Shown: positions 36,039 to 45,345 of the stretch, piece after piece | Numbering within the stretch: position 1 is the first letter of the stretch | How the letters are laid out: each line of letters begins with the position of its first letter | Assembly (NCBI RefSeq): GCF_016863175.1 | Contig: NZ_BOOJ01000029.1 | Span: 124,001-188,000 of the forward strand | Reading direction: 5' to 3' | DNA from: Paraplanobispora siamensis | GTDB taxonomy: Bacteria > Actinomycetota > Actinomycetes > Streptosporangiales > Streptosporangiaceae | DNA length: 64,000 nucleotides | The notes under the pieces: generated by a model | Told to the model about the DNA's origin: nothing | Databases searched by the model: none | What the model saw: the letters and a program-made list of their open reading frames with translations, nothing else | Translations under genes and position numbers: made by a program

Positions 36039-37061
36039 ATGCATCGCAGGAGATTCTTCACGCTCGGCGCCTTGATGCTGGCCGCCGCGGCCGGATGCGG
36101 CCGGGACGACGCCCCGGGCCCGGTGACGGGCCGGCTGTCCTTCGTCACGCCCGGTGCGCGCGGGGAGCGGTGGGACCGCATCGCACGGGCCCTGTCCTCG
36201 GTCGTCGCCGCAGAGGGGCTCGCCGCCGCGGCCGGGGTCGGCAACCGGCCGGGTGAGACCGTCGTGAGCCTGCTCGACTCCTTCGCCGCCACCTCCGTGC
36301 CGTTCGCCCGGCAGGGCAGGCTGCTGGTGGCCGGGATGTCGACGGTCACCGGGGCCGAGATGTCGGGCGGCATCAGTTTGGTCGAGTCCGCGACCCCGCT
36401 GGCCCGGCTGGTGGGCGACTGGGTGGCGCTGGTGGTCGCCGACGGCTCGCCCCTGCGCTCCTTCGAGGATCTGGCCGCCGCGCTCCGCCGCGACCCGGCC
36501 GGGCCCGCCGTCGGCGGCCGCGACGCGGGCGGCTCCGACCACGTCCTCTACGGCATGATCGGCCAGTGCCTCGGGGTGGACGTCCGGCTGCTCGACTACG
36601 TCGGCTACCTCGACTCCGCCGACGCCCTGGAAGCCCTGCACAGCGGGCGGCTGGCCGCTCTCATGGGGCCGGCCCGGTCCTTCTCCGCCGACATCGCCGC
36701 GGGCCGCCTGCGCCCTCTGGCGGTCTCGGCCGCCGACCGGATCGAGGGGATCGACGCGCCGACCCTGCTGGAGCTGGAGATCCGGCTGGAGTACAGCGAC
36801 TGGTGCGGGGTGCTGGGCCCCCGGCGGATGAGCGAGGCGGACGACGAGGCCGCCGTCGCGCTGTGTGACCGCATCGACGCCTCCCCGCGCTGGCAGGCGC
36901 TGTGCGCGGCGCAGGGCTGGGACCGCTTCTACCTCAGCGGCGGCGACTTCCGCCAGTGGCTGACCACCGAGACCCGGCGTACCCGGGACGTGCTCTACGA
37001 CCTCGGCTTGCTGAGCGCATCCGACACAAGGTGTGGGGCTGCTTGCGTCGAGAGCCACTAG
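36039..37061 (+). CDS. Tripartite tricarboxylate-type (Bug family) substrate-binding lipoprotein
   Basis: 340 residues from ATG 36039, behind GGGGGAGGG. Lipobox LAAAAGC follows a basic start (MHRRRFF). The Bug/TctC fold is recognisable: AAAGVGNRPGETVVSLLDSF, VADGSPLRSFEDLAAALRRD and GGSDHVLYGMIGQCLGV. Such proteins capture carboxylates for TctAB membrane partners, none of which is near, so this is an orphan binding protein that may signal or serve a remote transporter. Its last codons overlap the -35 of the riboswitch promoter. Confidence 0.85.
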   Translation: MHRRRFFTLGALMLAAAAGCGRDDAPGPVTGRLSFVTPGARGERWDRIARALSSVVAAEGLAAAAGVGNRPGETVVSLLDSFAATSVPFARQGRLLVAGMSTVTGAEMSGGISLVESATPLARLVGDWVALVVADGSPLRSFEDLAAALRRDPAGPAVGGRDAGGSDHVLYGMIGQCLGVDVRLLDYVGYLDSADALEALHSGRLAALMGPARSFSADIAAGRLRPLAVSAADRIEGIDAPTLLELEIRLEYSDWCGVLGPRRMSEADDEAAVALCDRIDASPRWQALCAAQGWDRFYLSGGDFRQWLTTETRRTRDVLYDLGLLSASDTRCGAACVESH

Positions 37062-37070
37062 ATGTAGGAT
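37043..37070 (+). promoter_or_regulatory. Promoter for the riboswitch-nrdAB transcript
   Basis: TTGCGT (37043-37048), 16-bp spacer, TAGGAT (37065-37070). The -35 lies inside the last codons of the preceding gene, whose stop is 37059-37061. Transcription would begin about 37077, right at the riboswitch P1 stem. Confidence 0.6.
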
Positions 37071-37077
37071 CCTTCCT

Positions 37078-37253
37078 CGTTGCTGGTTCGCCCCGCGAGG
37101 GGCGAGGCAAGAGGGAACCCGGTGGGAATCCGGGACTGCCCCGCAGCGGTGAACGGGAACGACCGCCGTCAGTCGAGCACTGGGGAGACCTGGGAAGCGA
37201 CGGCCAGTAGGAACGCGTGTGACGCCCGTGAGTCCGAAGACCTGCCGGTGACG
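37078..37253 (+). ncRNA. Cobalamin (B12) riboswitch
   Basis: The B12 box GAGTCCGAAGACCTGCC (37230-37246) and the core GGGAA(C)CCGGTG...ACTGCCCCGCAGCGGT (37112-37150) are both present. Stem P1 pairs CGTTGCTGG (37078-37086) with CCGGTGACG (37245-37253), using three G-U pairs. It sits ahead of class Ia nrdAB, as known from Streptomyces, where adenosylcobalamin shuts off this reductase when the B12-dependent class II enzyme can work. The expression platform (37254-37376) holds a GGGCCTC/GAGGGCCC hairpin; whether it acts by termination or start-site blocking is not clear. Confidence 0.93.
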
Positions 37254-37376
37254 TGATCAGTCCAGGGCCTCGAGGGAGGGCCCGCGGACGACGGCGGTCC
37301 CGGCGTGCCCGTGAACCGCCCTCTGCCGTGTGCCCGTCCCGCGAAGCCGTACGCATGGGGACGCGAGGGGTAGCAC

Positions 37377-39632
37377 GTGACACAGACCTTGGCCGAGGCA
37401 GCCGAGACCGCCGAGACCGCCGCCGGGGCGACAGCCGACACGGCGGGTGAGGTGGGTACGGCGGCCGACCGCAGGCTGGCCATCGAGGAGGCCGCCGCCC
37501 GGGTGATCGCCGACCCGGAGAACTCCCGGGTCGCCGCCAGGCTGCTGGCCGAGCTGATCGCCGACGAGGCGGCCGGGCACGGCGTGCGGACCTTCTCGGA
37601 GTCGGTGGCCGCCACCCACGCGGCCGGGCTGGTCGCCGACCGGCTCGCCGCGTTCGTCGCCGCCCACGCCGCGGAGCTGGACGCGCTGATCACCGGGGAG
37701 ACCGCGTTCGAGTACTTCGGCCTGCGCACCGTCTACGACCGCTACCTGCTGCGCCACCCGGAGACCCGCAAGGTCCTGGAGCGCCCGCAGCACTTCTTCC
37801 TCCGGGTGGCCTGCGGCCTGTCGGAGACCGTCGCCGAGGCCGCCGAGCTGTACGGCCTCATGGCGAGCCTGTCCTATCTGCCCAGCTCGCCGACCCTGTT
37901 CAACTCCGGCGCCCGCCGCCCGCAGCTGTCGTCGTGCTTCCTGCTCGACTCGCCGCGCGACGAGCTGGAGGCGATCTACGAGCGGTACGGGCAGGTCGCG
38001 CGGTTGTCGAAGTACGCCGGAGGGATCGGCGTCTCCTGGACCCGGGTGCGCTCCCGGGGCTCGCTGATCCGGGGCACCAACGGCCACTCCAACGGCATCG
38101 TGCCGTGGCTGCGCACCCTGGACTCCAGCGTCGCGGCGGTCAACCAGGGCGGCCGCCGCAAGGGCGCGGCCTGCGTCTATCTGGAGACCTGGCACGCCGA
38201 CGTCGAGGAGTTCCTGGAGCTGCGCGACAACACCGGCGAGGACGCCCGCCGCACCCACAACCTCAACCTGGCCAACTGGGTGCCGGACGAGTTCATGCGC
38301 CGGGTCGAGGCCGACTCGATGTGGTCGCTGTTCGACCCCAAGCAGGTCCCGCACCTCACCGACCTGTACGGCCCCGCCTTCGACGAGGCCTACCGGGCCG
38401 CCGAGGCCGAGGGGAAGGCCGTCCGGCGGATCCCGGCCCGGACCCTCTACGGCCGGATGATGCGCACCCTCGCCCAGACCGGAAACGGCTGGATGACCTT
38501 CAAGGACGCGGCCAACCGCACCTCCAACCAGACGGCCCGCCCGGAGAACGTCATCCACCTGTCCAACCTCTGCACCGAGATCCTGGAGGTCACCAGCGAC
38601 GCCGAGACCGCCGTGTGCAACCTCGGCTCCGTCAACCTCGCCGCCCACCTGGACGGCGGGGACGGGCTGGACTGGCAGCGGCTGCGCCGTACCGTCCGCA
38701 CCGCCGTGCGCTTCCTGGACCGCACCATCGACCTGGGCTTCTATCCCACCCCCGAGGCCGAGGCCGCCAACCGGCGGTGGCGGCCGATCGGGCTGGGCGT
38801 GATGGGGCTGGCGGATGTGTTCTTCGCGCTGCGCCTGCCGTTCGACTCGCCCGGGGCGCTGGCGCTGTCCACCCGGATCGCTGAGGAGATCGCGCTGGCC
38901 GCCTATGACACCTCGGCCGACCTGGCCGCCGAGCGGGGCCGCCACCCCTCCTACGGCGACACCCGGGCCGCCGGCGGGGTGCTCCACCCGGACCACTACG
39001 GCGCCGCGACCTCCCCGGAGTGGGACGCGCTCCGCGCGAAGATCGCCGAGACCGGTCTGCGCAACTCGCTGATGATCGCCATCGCGCCGACCGCCACGAT
39101 CGCCTCCATCGCGGGCTGCTACGAGTGCATCGAGCCCCAGGTCTCCAACGTCTTCAAGCGCGAGACCCTGTCGGGTGAGTTCCTCCAGGTCAACCGCTAT
39201 CTCGTCGGCGACCTTCAGGAGCGCGGGCTGTGGACCCCGGCGGTCCGCGACGCGATCAAGCGGGCGGACGGCTCGGTCCAGGACATCCCCGAGATCCCGG
39301 CCGACCTGAAGCTCCTGTACCGGACCGCCTGGGAGCTGCCGCAGAAGGCGCTGATCGACCTGGCCGCCGCGCGCACGCCGTACATCGACCAGTCGCAGTC
39401 GCTGAACCTCTTCATGGCCACGCCGACGATCGGCAAGCTCTCCTCGATGTACGCCTACGCCTGGAAGGCGGGCCTGAAGACCACCTACTACCTGCGCTCG
39501 CGTCCGGCCACCCGGATCGCCCAGACCACCGTGGCCCAGCCCGCCGCCGTGCCCGTCCCCGCACCCGTCGCCGACCCCGAGGCCGTCGCGTGCTCGCTGG
39601 AGAACCCCGAGTACTGCGACGCCTGCCAGTAG
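37377..39632 (+). CDS. nrdA: Class Ia ribonucleoside-diphosphate reductase, alpha subunit
   Basis: 751 residues from GTG 37377, with GAGGGG upstream. Reduces ribonucleoside diphosphates to deoxy forms together with NrdB. Active-site residues are seen: Cys in LSSCFLL, NLCTEI (Asn, thiyl Cys, Glu), the second Cys in AVCNLGSVNLA, and the radical-relay Tyr pair in TTYYLRS. The C-terminal CSLENPEYCDACQ holds the shuttle cysteines. The N-terminal 60 residues are low-complexity Ala/Thr and lack a recognisable ATP-cone, so allosteric control by ATP/dATP at that site may be absent. Regulated by the upstream B12 riboswitch. Confidence 0.96.
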   Translation: MTQTLAEAAETAETAAGATADTAGEVGTAADRRLAIEEAAARVIADPENSRVAARLLAELIADEAAGHGVRTFSESVAATHAAGLVADRLAAFVAAHAAELDALITGETAFEYFGLRTVYDRYLLRHPETRKVLERPQHFFLRVACGLSETVAEAAELYGLMASLSYLPSSPTLFNSGARRPQLSSCFLLDSPRDELEAIYERYGQVARLSKYAGGIGVSWTRVRSRGSLIRGTNGHSNGIVPWLRTLDSSVAAVNQGGRRKGAACVYLETWHADVEEFLELRDNTGEDARRTHNLNLANWVPDEFMRRVEADSMWSLFDPKQVPHLTDLYGPAFDEAYRAAEAEGKAVRRIPARTLYGRMMRTLAQTGNGWMTFKDAANRTSNQTARPENVIHLSNLCTEILEVTSDAETAVCNLGSVNLAAHLDGGDGLDWQRLRRTVRTAVRFLDRTIDLGFYPTPEAEAANRRWRPIGLGVMGLADVFFALRLPFDSPGALALSTRIAEEIALAAYDTSADLAAERGRHPSYGDTRAAGGVLHPDHYGAATSPEWDALRAKIAETGLRNSLMIAIAPTATIASIAGCYECIEPQVSNVFKRETLSGEFLQVNRYLVGDLQERGLWTPAVRDAIKRADGSVQDIPEIPADLKLLYRTAWELPQKALIDLAAARTPYIDQSQSLNLFMATPTIGKLSSMYAYAWKAGLKTTYYLRSRPATRIAQTTVAQPAAVPVPAPVADPEAVACSLENPEYCDACQ

Positions 39633-39688
39633 GCGCCCGGCGCACGACCATCCCGTAAGACGACCGACTCCCCGAGAGGCACCGCCCG

Positions 39689-40684
39689 ATGTTGCTCGAC
39701 CCCGGCATGGACCTGACCCTGCGGCCCATGCGCTATCCGGACTTCTACGAGCGCTACCGCGCCGCCATCCGCAACACCTGGACGGTGGAGGAGGTCGACC
39801 TCCACTCCGACCTGGCGGACCTGGCGCGGATGACCCCCCAGGAGCGGCACCTGATCAACCGCCTCGTCGCGTTCTTCGCGACCGGCGACTCGATCGTGGC
39901 CAACAACCTGGTGCTCAACCTCTACCAGCACGTCAACGCGCCCGAGGCGCGGCTGTACCTCAGCCGGCAGCTGTTCGAGGAGGCCGTGCACGTCCAGTTC
40001 TACCTGACCCTGCTGGACACCTACCTGCCCGACCACGACGAGCGCGTCAAAGCCTTCGCCGCGGTCGAGCACATCCCCTCCATCCGGGACAAGGCCGAGT
40101 TCTGCTTCCGCTGGATCGACTCGCTCGGCGGGCTGGAGCGGCTGGAGACGGAGGAGGACCGGCGGGCCTTCCTGCTCAACCTGATCTGCTTCGCCGCCTG
40201 CATCGAGGGGCTGTTCTTCTACGGCGCCTTCGCCTACGTCTACTGGTTCCGCTCGCGCGGCCTGCTCGGCGGCCTGGCCACCGGGACGAACTGGGTCTTC
40301 CGTGACGAGTCCATGCACATGGAGTTCGCCTTCAGCGTGGTGGACACCGTCAGGGCCGAGGAGCCCGAGCTGTTCGACGACAAGCTCGGCGAGCAGGTGA
40401 CGCGGATGCTGGAGGAGGCCGTGGCGGCCGAGCTGGCCTTCGCCGTCGACCTGTGCGGCGAGGGGATGCCCGGGATGAGCGCGGAGCAGATGCGGCGCTA
40501 CCTGGAGTACGTGGCCGACCAGCGCCTGACCCGGCTGGGCCTGCCCGTCCGGTACGGCACCGCCAACCCCTTCGCGTTCATGGAGTTCCAGGACGTGCAG
40601 GAGCTGGCGAACTTCTTCGAGCGGAGGGTTTCGGCGTATCAAGTGGCAGTTGAGGGGAATGTCACTTTCGACGAAAGCTTCTGA
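39689..40684 (+). CDS. nrdB: Class Ia ribonucleoside-diphosphate reductase, beta subunit
   Basis: 331 residues, the radical-generating partner of NrdA, 56 bp downstream and surely cotranscribed. The di-iron ligands show as Asp in WTVEEVDLHSD, Glu and His in LFEEAVHVQFY and in RDESMHMEF, with more Glu in CIEGLFF. The radical Tyr sits four residues after the first His (EAVHVQFY). The C-terminal tail GNVTFDESF docks on the alpha subunit. The regulator gene nrdS, which follows nrdB in Streptomyces, is not here; an MscS channel follows instead. Confidence 0.95.
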   Translation: MLLDPGMDLTLRPMRYPDFYERYRAAIRNTWTVEEVDLHSDLADLARMTPQERHLINRLVAFFATGDSIVANNLVLNLYQHVNAPEARLYLSRQLFEEAVHVQFYLTLLDTYLPDHDERVKAFAAVEHIPSIRDKAEFCFRWIDSLGGLERLETEEDRRAFLLNLICFAACIEGLFFYGAFAYVYWFRSRGLLGGLATGTNWVFRDESMHMEFAFSVVDTVRAEEPELFDDKLGEQVTRMLEEAVAAELAFAVDLCGEGMPGMSAEQMRRYLEYVADQRLTRLGLPVRYGTANPFAFMEFQDVQELANFFERRVSAYQVAVEGNVTFDESF

Positions 40685-40746
40685 ATAGACGGTTTTGTAC
40701 TGGGCAACCCCCTCTGGTCGACGACGAGGAGAGGAGGCCCTGCCCG

Positions 40747-41769
40747 GTGTCGGAATGGATCATTCTGCTGGTGTCCGTGCTCGCGGCCGTCGCGGCCGTG
40801 GAACTGGTACGGAGACTGCTGCGTTCCCGCCTGATCGGAGAGAGGTCGGTCCTGGCCGGGCCACTGGTGCAGCGCTGCACCTGGCCCGGCTTCGCCACCG
40901 CCATCGTGGCGGCCGTCTACACGGTCTACGAGCCGGGGATGGCCGACGGCTCGGCCAACCAGGCGATCCAGCGGGCCATCAGCATCGCGATGATCGCCTC
41001 CGTCACATGGCTGGTGATCCAGGCCGCCTACGCGGTCACCGACGTCGTGCTCGACCGGCTGGTCACCGTCGAGGGCGAGCGCAACCGGCGGGCCCGGCGC
41101 ATCCGCACCCAGATCGCGCTGGTCCGCCGGGTCGCCGCGGCGGTGATCATCGTGGTGGCGCTGGGCGCGATGCTCTTCAGCTTCCCCCAGGTGCGCGCGC
41201 TCGGCGCGGGACTGCTGGCCTCGGCGGGCATCGCCGGCGTGGTGGCCGGCATCGCGGCGCAGTCCACCCTGGGCAACATGCTGGCCGGGCTGCAGCTGGC
41301 CTTCAGCGACGCGATCCGGCTGGACGACGTGGTCGTGGTGCAGAACGAGTGGGGCCGCATCGAGGAGCTGACCCTCACCTACGTGGTCCTGCGGCTGTGG
41401 GACGAGCGGCGGCTGGTCCTGCCCGTCTCCTACTTCACCACCAACGCCTTCGAGAACTGGACCCGGCACGGCAGCCGGGTGATCGGCACGGTGCTCCTGC
41501 GGGTGGACTGGTCGGTCCCGGTGGACGAGCTGCGCACCGAGCTCTACCGGGCCCTGCGCGAGAACCCGCTCTGGGACCAGAAGGACTGGGTCCTGCAGGT
41601 CACCGACACCCTCCCCAACGGCCTGCTGGAGGTCCGCGCGCTGATGAGCGCCGCCGACTCCGCCAGCGCCTTCGACCTCAGGTGCGACATGCGCGAGCAC
41701 ATGGTCAACTTCATCAGGGAGAAGTACCCGGAGTCGCTGCCCAGGCTCCGGGTGGACGCCCCCCGCTGA
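40747..41769 (+). CDS. MscS-family mechanosensitive ion channel
   Basis: 340 residues from GTG 40747, after GGAGAGGAGG. Hydrophobic segments at about 5-20, 45-62, 72-95 and 130-150. The last holds the pore helix and following motif: LASAGIAGVVAGIAAQSTLG, then NMLAGLQLAFSDAIRLDDVV, the MscS beta-domain start. It opens under membrane tension to release solutes on osmotic downshock. Topology matches small YbdG/YnaI relatives. It follows nrdB by 62 bp and may be read through from the nrd promoter. Confidence 0.92.
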   Translation: MSEWIILLVSVLAAVAAVELVRRLLRSRLIGERSVLAGPLVQRCTWPGFATAIVAAVYTVYEPGMADGSANQAIQRAISIAMIASVTWLVIQAAYAVTDVVLDRLVTVEGERNRRARRIRTQIALVRRVAAAVIIVVALGAMLFSFPQVRALGAGLLASAGIAGVVAGIAAQSTLGNMLAGLQLAFSDAIRLDDVVVVQNEWGRIEELTLTYVVLRLWDERRLVLPVSYFTTNAFENWTRHGSRVIGTVLLRVDWSVPVDELRTELYRALRENPLWDQKDWVLQVTDTLPNGLLEVRALMSAADSASAFDLRCDMREHMVNFIREKYPESLPRLRVDAPR

Positions 41770-41806
41770 CGGCGGGGGACGTCCGTCCCCGGGTGCGCCC
41801 GGCGGG

Positions 41807-43519
41807 TCAGGGGGCGCTCGAAGGACGGAGCACCCGGGCGGCCCCGGCGATCAGCGCGGTGGCCAGGATCCAGCCGGAGGCGACCAGCGTCCAGGCCAGC
41901 CACCGCGTCCACCCGACCGGCTCCCAGGCGCCGCGCTGCTCGAAGACGCTCACCGGGACCAGCAGATCCAGCGTGTAGACGAAGGCGTTGAAGTTCCGGA
42001 CCTCGCCGGGGTCGATCTGCGCCGGAGGGACGGCGGAGAAGACGACCGTGCCCGCGACCAGCAGCACCGCCGCCCAGAGCCCGGCCATCCAGGGGCGGTA
42101 GCCGTACCCGACGGCTGAGTCCAGCAGACGCCCCCACAGGCGGCCGGTGGGCCGGAGCGTGGCACGGCGCTCGCGCTGCTTGGCCAGCAGCACCCGGCGG
42201 GCGTCCGGCTCGTGACCGATCCGCCGGTACCAGGCGGCCAGCTGCTCGTACGGCTGCGGCCGGTAACCGCCCGGGTCCCGGCAGAGCCACGAGAGCCGCT
42301 CGGCCACGGTCCACGGCCCGCGCAGCGCCTCGTAGGTCAACCCGTTCAGGTGCACGTGGTCCGGGTAGGCCGACAGCCTGTCCATCAGCACGCCGATCCG
42401 CGAGTAGCTGAGGTTGATCTCGCCCTCGATCTCCACCGGTTTGAGGATCAGCTCGTCCACCTGCATGTGGCTCAGGTGCAGGGACCGGTCGGGCGCCTTG
42501 AGCACCGCCTGGTCGAAGGAGAGCACGCCGTTGATCCGCGCCCCGCGCAGCCGTACGGTGCCCGCCGCGGTGAACCCGGCGCTGAACTCGGCGGCCGAGG
42601 CCTCCAGGAAGTCGGCGTAGACGGCGTACACCCTGGTGGCGGCGGACTCAGCGGCCGGCTCGGCGGCGGATCCGGCGGCCGGTGCTGTGGCCGGTTCTGC
42701 GGCCGGTTCGGTGGCGGGGGAGCCGCCGGGGTCGGTGGCGGTGATCGACGCCTCCTGAAGATAGAGGCCGCCGTGGAACTTCGCGCCCACCATGCGCAGC
42801 CCGCCGGTGGCGTTCAGGCGCCGCAGGAACGCGCCGCCGTCCACGGTCAGCCCGCCCGCCCACAGCGCCCACTGGTACCGGTCGTGGCCCCGGCGCCGGA
42901 CCTCCTCCTCGGTGAACGGATGCGTGATGTCCTGCGGAGGGCCGCCCACCGGCGTCCGGTTCCCCTGCTCGGGAGGGGCCAGGCGCGTCCCGGCCAGCCG
43001 GAACTGGCCGGTGATGTGCGCGTTGTCCAGCCGGAGGCCGCCGACGGCGGAGCCGTCGAACTCCAGCAGTCCGTCGACGGTGCTGCGCGCCCCACGGACC
43101 CGGCCCATCGCGCAGCCGCGGAAGCGCATGCCGCGGGTGGTCGCGTCGGTGAAGTCGACGGTGTCGGGGATGGCGCAGTTCAGGAGGTGGAGCTTGACCG
43201 TGACGGTGGCGTCGGACAGGTCCAGCGGGCCGGTGATCCGCGCGCCCGCCAGCCGTACGCCCGGGGTCGTGCCCGGCTCCGCCTCCTGCGCGCCGAGCAG
43301 CAGCGCGGTCAGGACCTCCGCCCGGACCGTGCGCTCCGGGCCCCACGACGCCCCGTTCGCCGGGTCGTCGACCGCCGGGTCACCGGTCCGCAGATCCACC
43401 CACGCACCCGTCGGGTAGGCCTCCCACAGCAGCCGCTCGGCCGGGTTGAGCCGCCCGAGCCGCCGATCGGGCCGCATCCTGCGCGAGGCGGGGGACAGGG
43501 AGGACGGAAACGGGGGCAC
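41807..43519 (-). CDS. Large membrane-anchored protein with beta-helix-like repeats
   Basis: 570 residues from the GTG at 43519 (AGGAG upstream). N-terminal about 380 residues carry short parallel-helix repeats recalling pentapeptide or leucine-rich coils (TGPLDLSDATVTVKLHLLNC, AVGGLRLDNAHITGQFRLAG, VRLRGARINGVLSFDQAVLK). A Pro/Ala/Glu-rich insert (EPAAEPATAPAAGSAAEPAA) interrupts it. Two hydrophobic segments near the C-terminus anchor it (WAAVLLVAGTVVFSAVPPA; WTLVASGWILATALIAGA). Relatives are sometimes labelled oxidoreductase, but I see no cofactor site. Function unknown. Confidence 0.7.
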   Translation of the reverse strand: MPPFPSSLSPASRRMRPDRRLGRLNPAERLLWEAYPTGAWVDLRTGDPAVDDPANGASWGPERTVRAEVLTALLLGAQEAEPGTTPGVRLAGARITGPLDLSDATVTVKLHLLNCAIPDTVDFTDATTRGMRFRGCAMGRVRGARSTVDGLLEFDGSAVGGLRLDNAHITGQFRLAGTRLAPPEQGNRTPVGGPPQDITHPFTEEEVRRRGHDRYQWALWAGGLTVDGGAFLRRLNATGGLRMVGAKFHGGLYLQEASITATDPGGSPATEPAAEPATAPAAGSAAEPAAESAATRVYAVYADFLEASAAEFSAGFTAAGTVRLRGARINGVLSFDQAVLKAPDRSLHLSHMQVDELILKPVEIEGEINLSYSRIGVLMDRLSAYPDHVHLNGLTYEALRGPWTVAERLSWLCRDPGGYRPQPYEQLAAWYRRIGHEPDARRVLLAKQRERRATLRPTGRLWGRLLDSAVGYGYRPWMAGLWAAVLLVAGTVVFSAVPPAQIDPGEVRNFNAFVYTLDLLVPVSVFEQRGAWEPVGWTRWLAWTLVASGWILATALIAGAARVLRPSSAP

Positions 43520-43665
43520 GGTGATCTCCTGGCCTTTCCGGTCTGGGACCTGTTTCGGAAAACCGGTTCAGGGCCGTTCACGTCCGGGCGCTCGACGCCC
43601 GGACGGTGACGGCGGCGGACGGGATCACGGTATTGCACCGGGCCGCCCGCGATCCGTCCCGGCCG

Positions 43666-43698
43666 ATGCGGGCCTTTCGCCTCTGGGCGGACCCGCAT
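43666..43698 (+). other. Inverted repeat upstream of the serine hydrolase
   Basis: ATGCGGGCC (43666-43674) pairs with GGACCCGCAT (43689-43698) with one bulged base. It is in the 260-bp divergent gap between the large membrane protein and the serine hydrolase and could be an operator or leader hairpin. Nothing else is clear in that gap. Confidence 0.35.
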
Positions 43699-43779
43699 TC
43701 CGCGGAAACGATGACAGCGGCGGCCGAGGGTCTCGGCGTGTCGCGCGTTGCACCTCCGGCGCCGAAGGAGAGGTGAGCA

Positions 43780-45345
43780 ATGACACGTCAAGCCACCTGC
43801 CCCGAGTGTGAGGCGGGCCGCGGGCTTCCCGCGATCGGTGAATCCCGGCTGCGCACGGCGGTCGCGGAGATGCTCAACCGGCACCCATGCGTCGGCCTGG
43901 CCGTCGGCGTGGTCCGCGACGGATCGCTCGTTTCCTTCCACGGCCACGGACTGGCGGACATCGCCTCGGACACGCCGGTCACCGAGGACACGGTCTTCAG
44001 GATCGGGTCCGTCACCAAGCCCGTCACCGCGATCGCGGTGATGCAGCTGCACGAGCAGGGCCTCGTCGACCTCGACGCGCCGGCCGGCGACTACCTCCGC
44101 GCCTACGCGCTGGTCCCGGCGCACGCCGGGTTCGGGCCGGCGACGGTACGCCATCTCCTGACCCACACCGCCGGGATCGCGGAGGTGCGGCACCTGTCCG
44201 ACCTGCTCCATCCCGAGGCCGGGCCGTTCGGGGGCCGTCCTCCCCAGCTCAGCGTGCCGGTCGGGGAGCCGTTGCCGTCGCTGGCCGAGTACTACCGCGC
44301 GGGCCTGCCGATCGTGGCCGAGCCCGGCACGGTCTTCGCCTACTCCAACCACGGGTACGCCACGCTCGGCCAGATCGTCGAGGACGTGAGCGGGATGAGC
44401 CTGGAGCGCTACTTCCGCGAGCGGATCTTCGACCCCCTCGGCATGACGGACACCGGCCTCACCCGCTCCGCACGGCTCGCCTCGCGCCTGGCGACCGGTT
44501 ACGAGCTGGGGCGCCGCGGTGCGAAGGCCGTACCCGACCGGGACTGGATCGGCGCGGGAGCCGGCGGGGTCTACTCGACCACCCGGGACGTCGCCCGTCT
44601 CGCCGCGGCCCTCACGGGCGGGGGCGCCGGCGAGAACGGCTCCGTCCTGCGGCCGGACACCCTCGACATGATGTACGAGCCCCATTTCCGGCCGGATCCC
44701 CGGGTTCCGGGGTGGGGGCTCGGGTTCTTCAGCGGCCGGGCGGGCCGGCACCCGGTGGCCGGGCACGACGGGATCCTGCCCGGCTTCAACTCGGCGGTGT
44801 TCCTCGCGCCGGACGACGGCGTCGGCGTCGTCGCCTTCACCAACGGCTCCAAGGGAGCGTTCGGATGGATGGAGACGGAGTTCAGGCGGCTGCTGCGCCA
44901 TCTGCTGGAGGTGCCCGACGAGGTCGTGCGCACGGACATCCCCCAGCGCCCCGAGGTCTGGGCGGAGCTCTGCGGCCGCTACCGGATGCCTCCGCGGATC
45001 TCGGACCTGCGGGGGCGTCTGGCGATACCCGGCGGCGTCGAGGTGTTCGTCCGAGGCGGGCGCCTGATGATCCGGGCGCTGACGCCCGTCCCGTCCCTCT
45101 ACCGGGGTCTCCCGCTGTGCCCCGACGACGAGGACGATCCCCGGGTGTTCCGGCTCGACCTCCCGGGGCCCGGGTCGCCGAGCCTGCGCGTCGTGTTCGG
45201 CGCCGCCCCGGACGGCACGGCGGCCATGCACGTGGACCTCGGAGGGCAGCCGACATCGTTCATCGGGCGCCCCCGCGGAAGGCGGAGGGGCCGCCCCGGC
45301 GTCCGCACCCGGATCGGGCCGAGGTGCGGACGGCGGGCGCGCTGA
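43780..45345 (+). CDS. Beta-lactamase-fold (class C type) serine hydrolase
   Basis: 521 residues, with GAAGGAGAGG before ATG 43780. The three penicillin-binding motifs are present: SVTK (about residue 77), YSN (about 189) and the HDG variant of KTG (GHDGILPGFN). No signal peptide, so the substrate is probably cytoplasmic; esterase or peptidase activity is more likely than antibiotic resistance. After the hydrolase domain (about residue 390) comes a strand-rich domain (LRGRLAIPGGVEVFVRGGRL). The last 30 residues are Arg-rich and look unlike the family, and a hydrolase remnant follows in another frame, so the true 3' end may have been altered by deletion. Confidence 0.85.
   Translation: MTRQATCPECEAGRGLPAIGESRLRTAVAEMLNRHPCVGLAVGVVRDGSLVSFHGHGLADIASDTPVTEDTVFRIGSVTKPVTAIAVMQLHEQGLVDLDAPAGDYLRAYALVPAHAGFGPATVRHLLTHTAGIAEVRHLSDLLHPEAGPFGGRPPQLSVPVGEPLPSLAEYYRAGLPIVAEPGTVFAYSNHGYATLGQIVEDVSGMSLERYFRERIFDPLGMTDTGLTRSARLASRLATGYELGRRGAKAVPDRDWIGAGAGGVYSTTRDVARLAAALTGGGAGENGSVLRPDTLDMMYEPHFRPDPRVPGWGLGFFSGRAGRHPVAGHDGILPGFNSAVFLAPDDGVGVVAFTNGSKGAFGWMETEFRRLLRHLLEVPDEVVRTDIPQRPEVWAELCGRYRMPPRISDLRGRLAIPGGVEVFVRGGRLMIRALTPVPSLYRGLPLCPDDEDDPRVFRLDLPGPGSPSLRVVFGAAPDGTAAMHVDLGGQPTSFIGRPRGRRRGRPGVRTRIGPRCGRRAR

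Noticed and set aside
43780-45345. Considered as an antibiotic-resistance beta-lactamase
   Set aside because: No signal peptide and an added C-terminal domain; the fold is shared with many esterases and peptidases.
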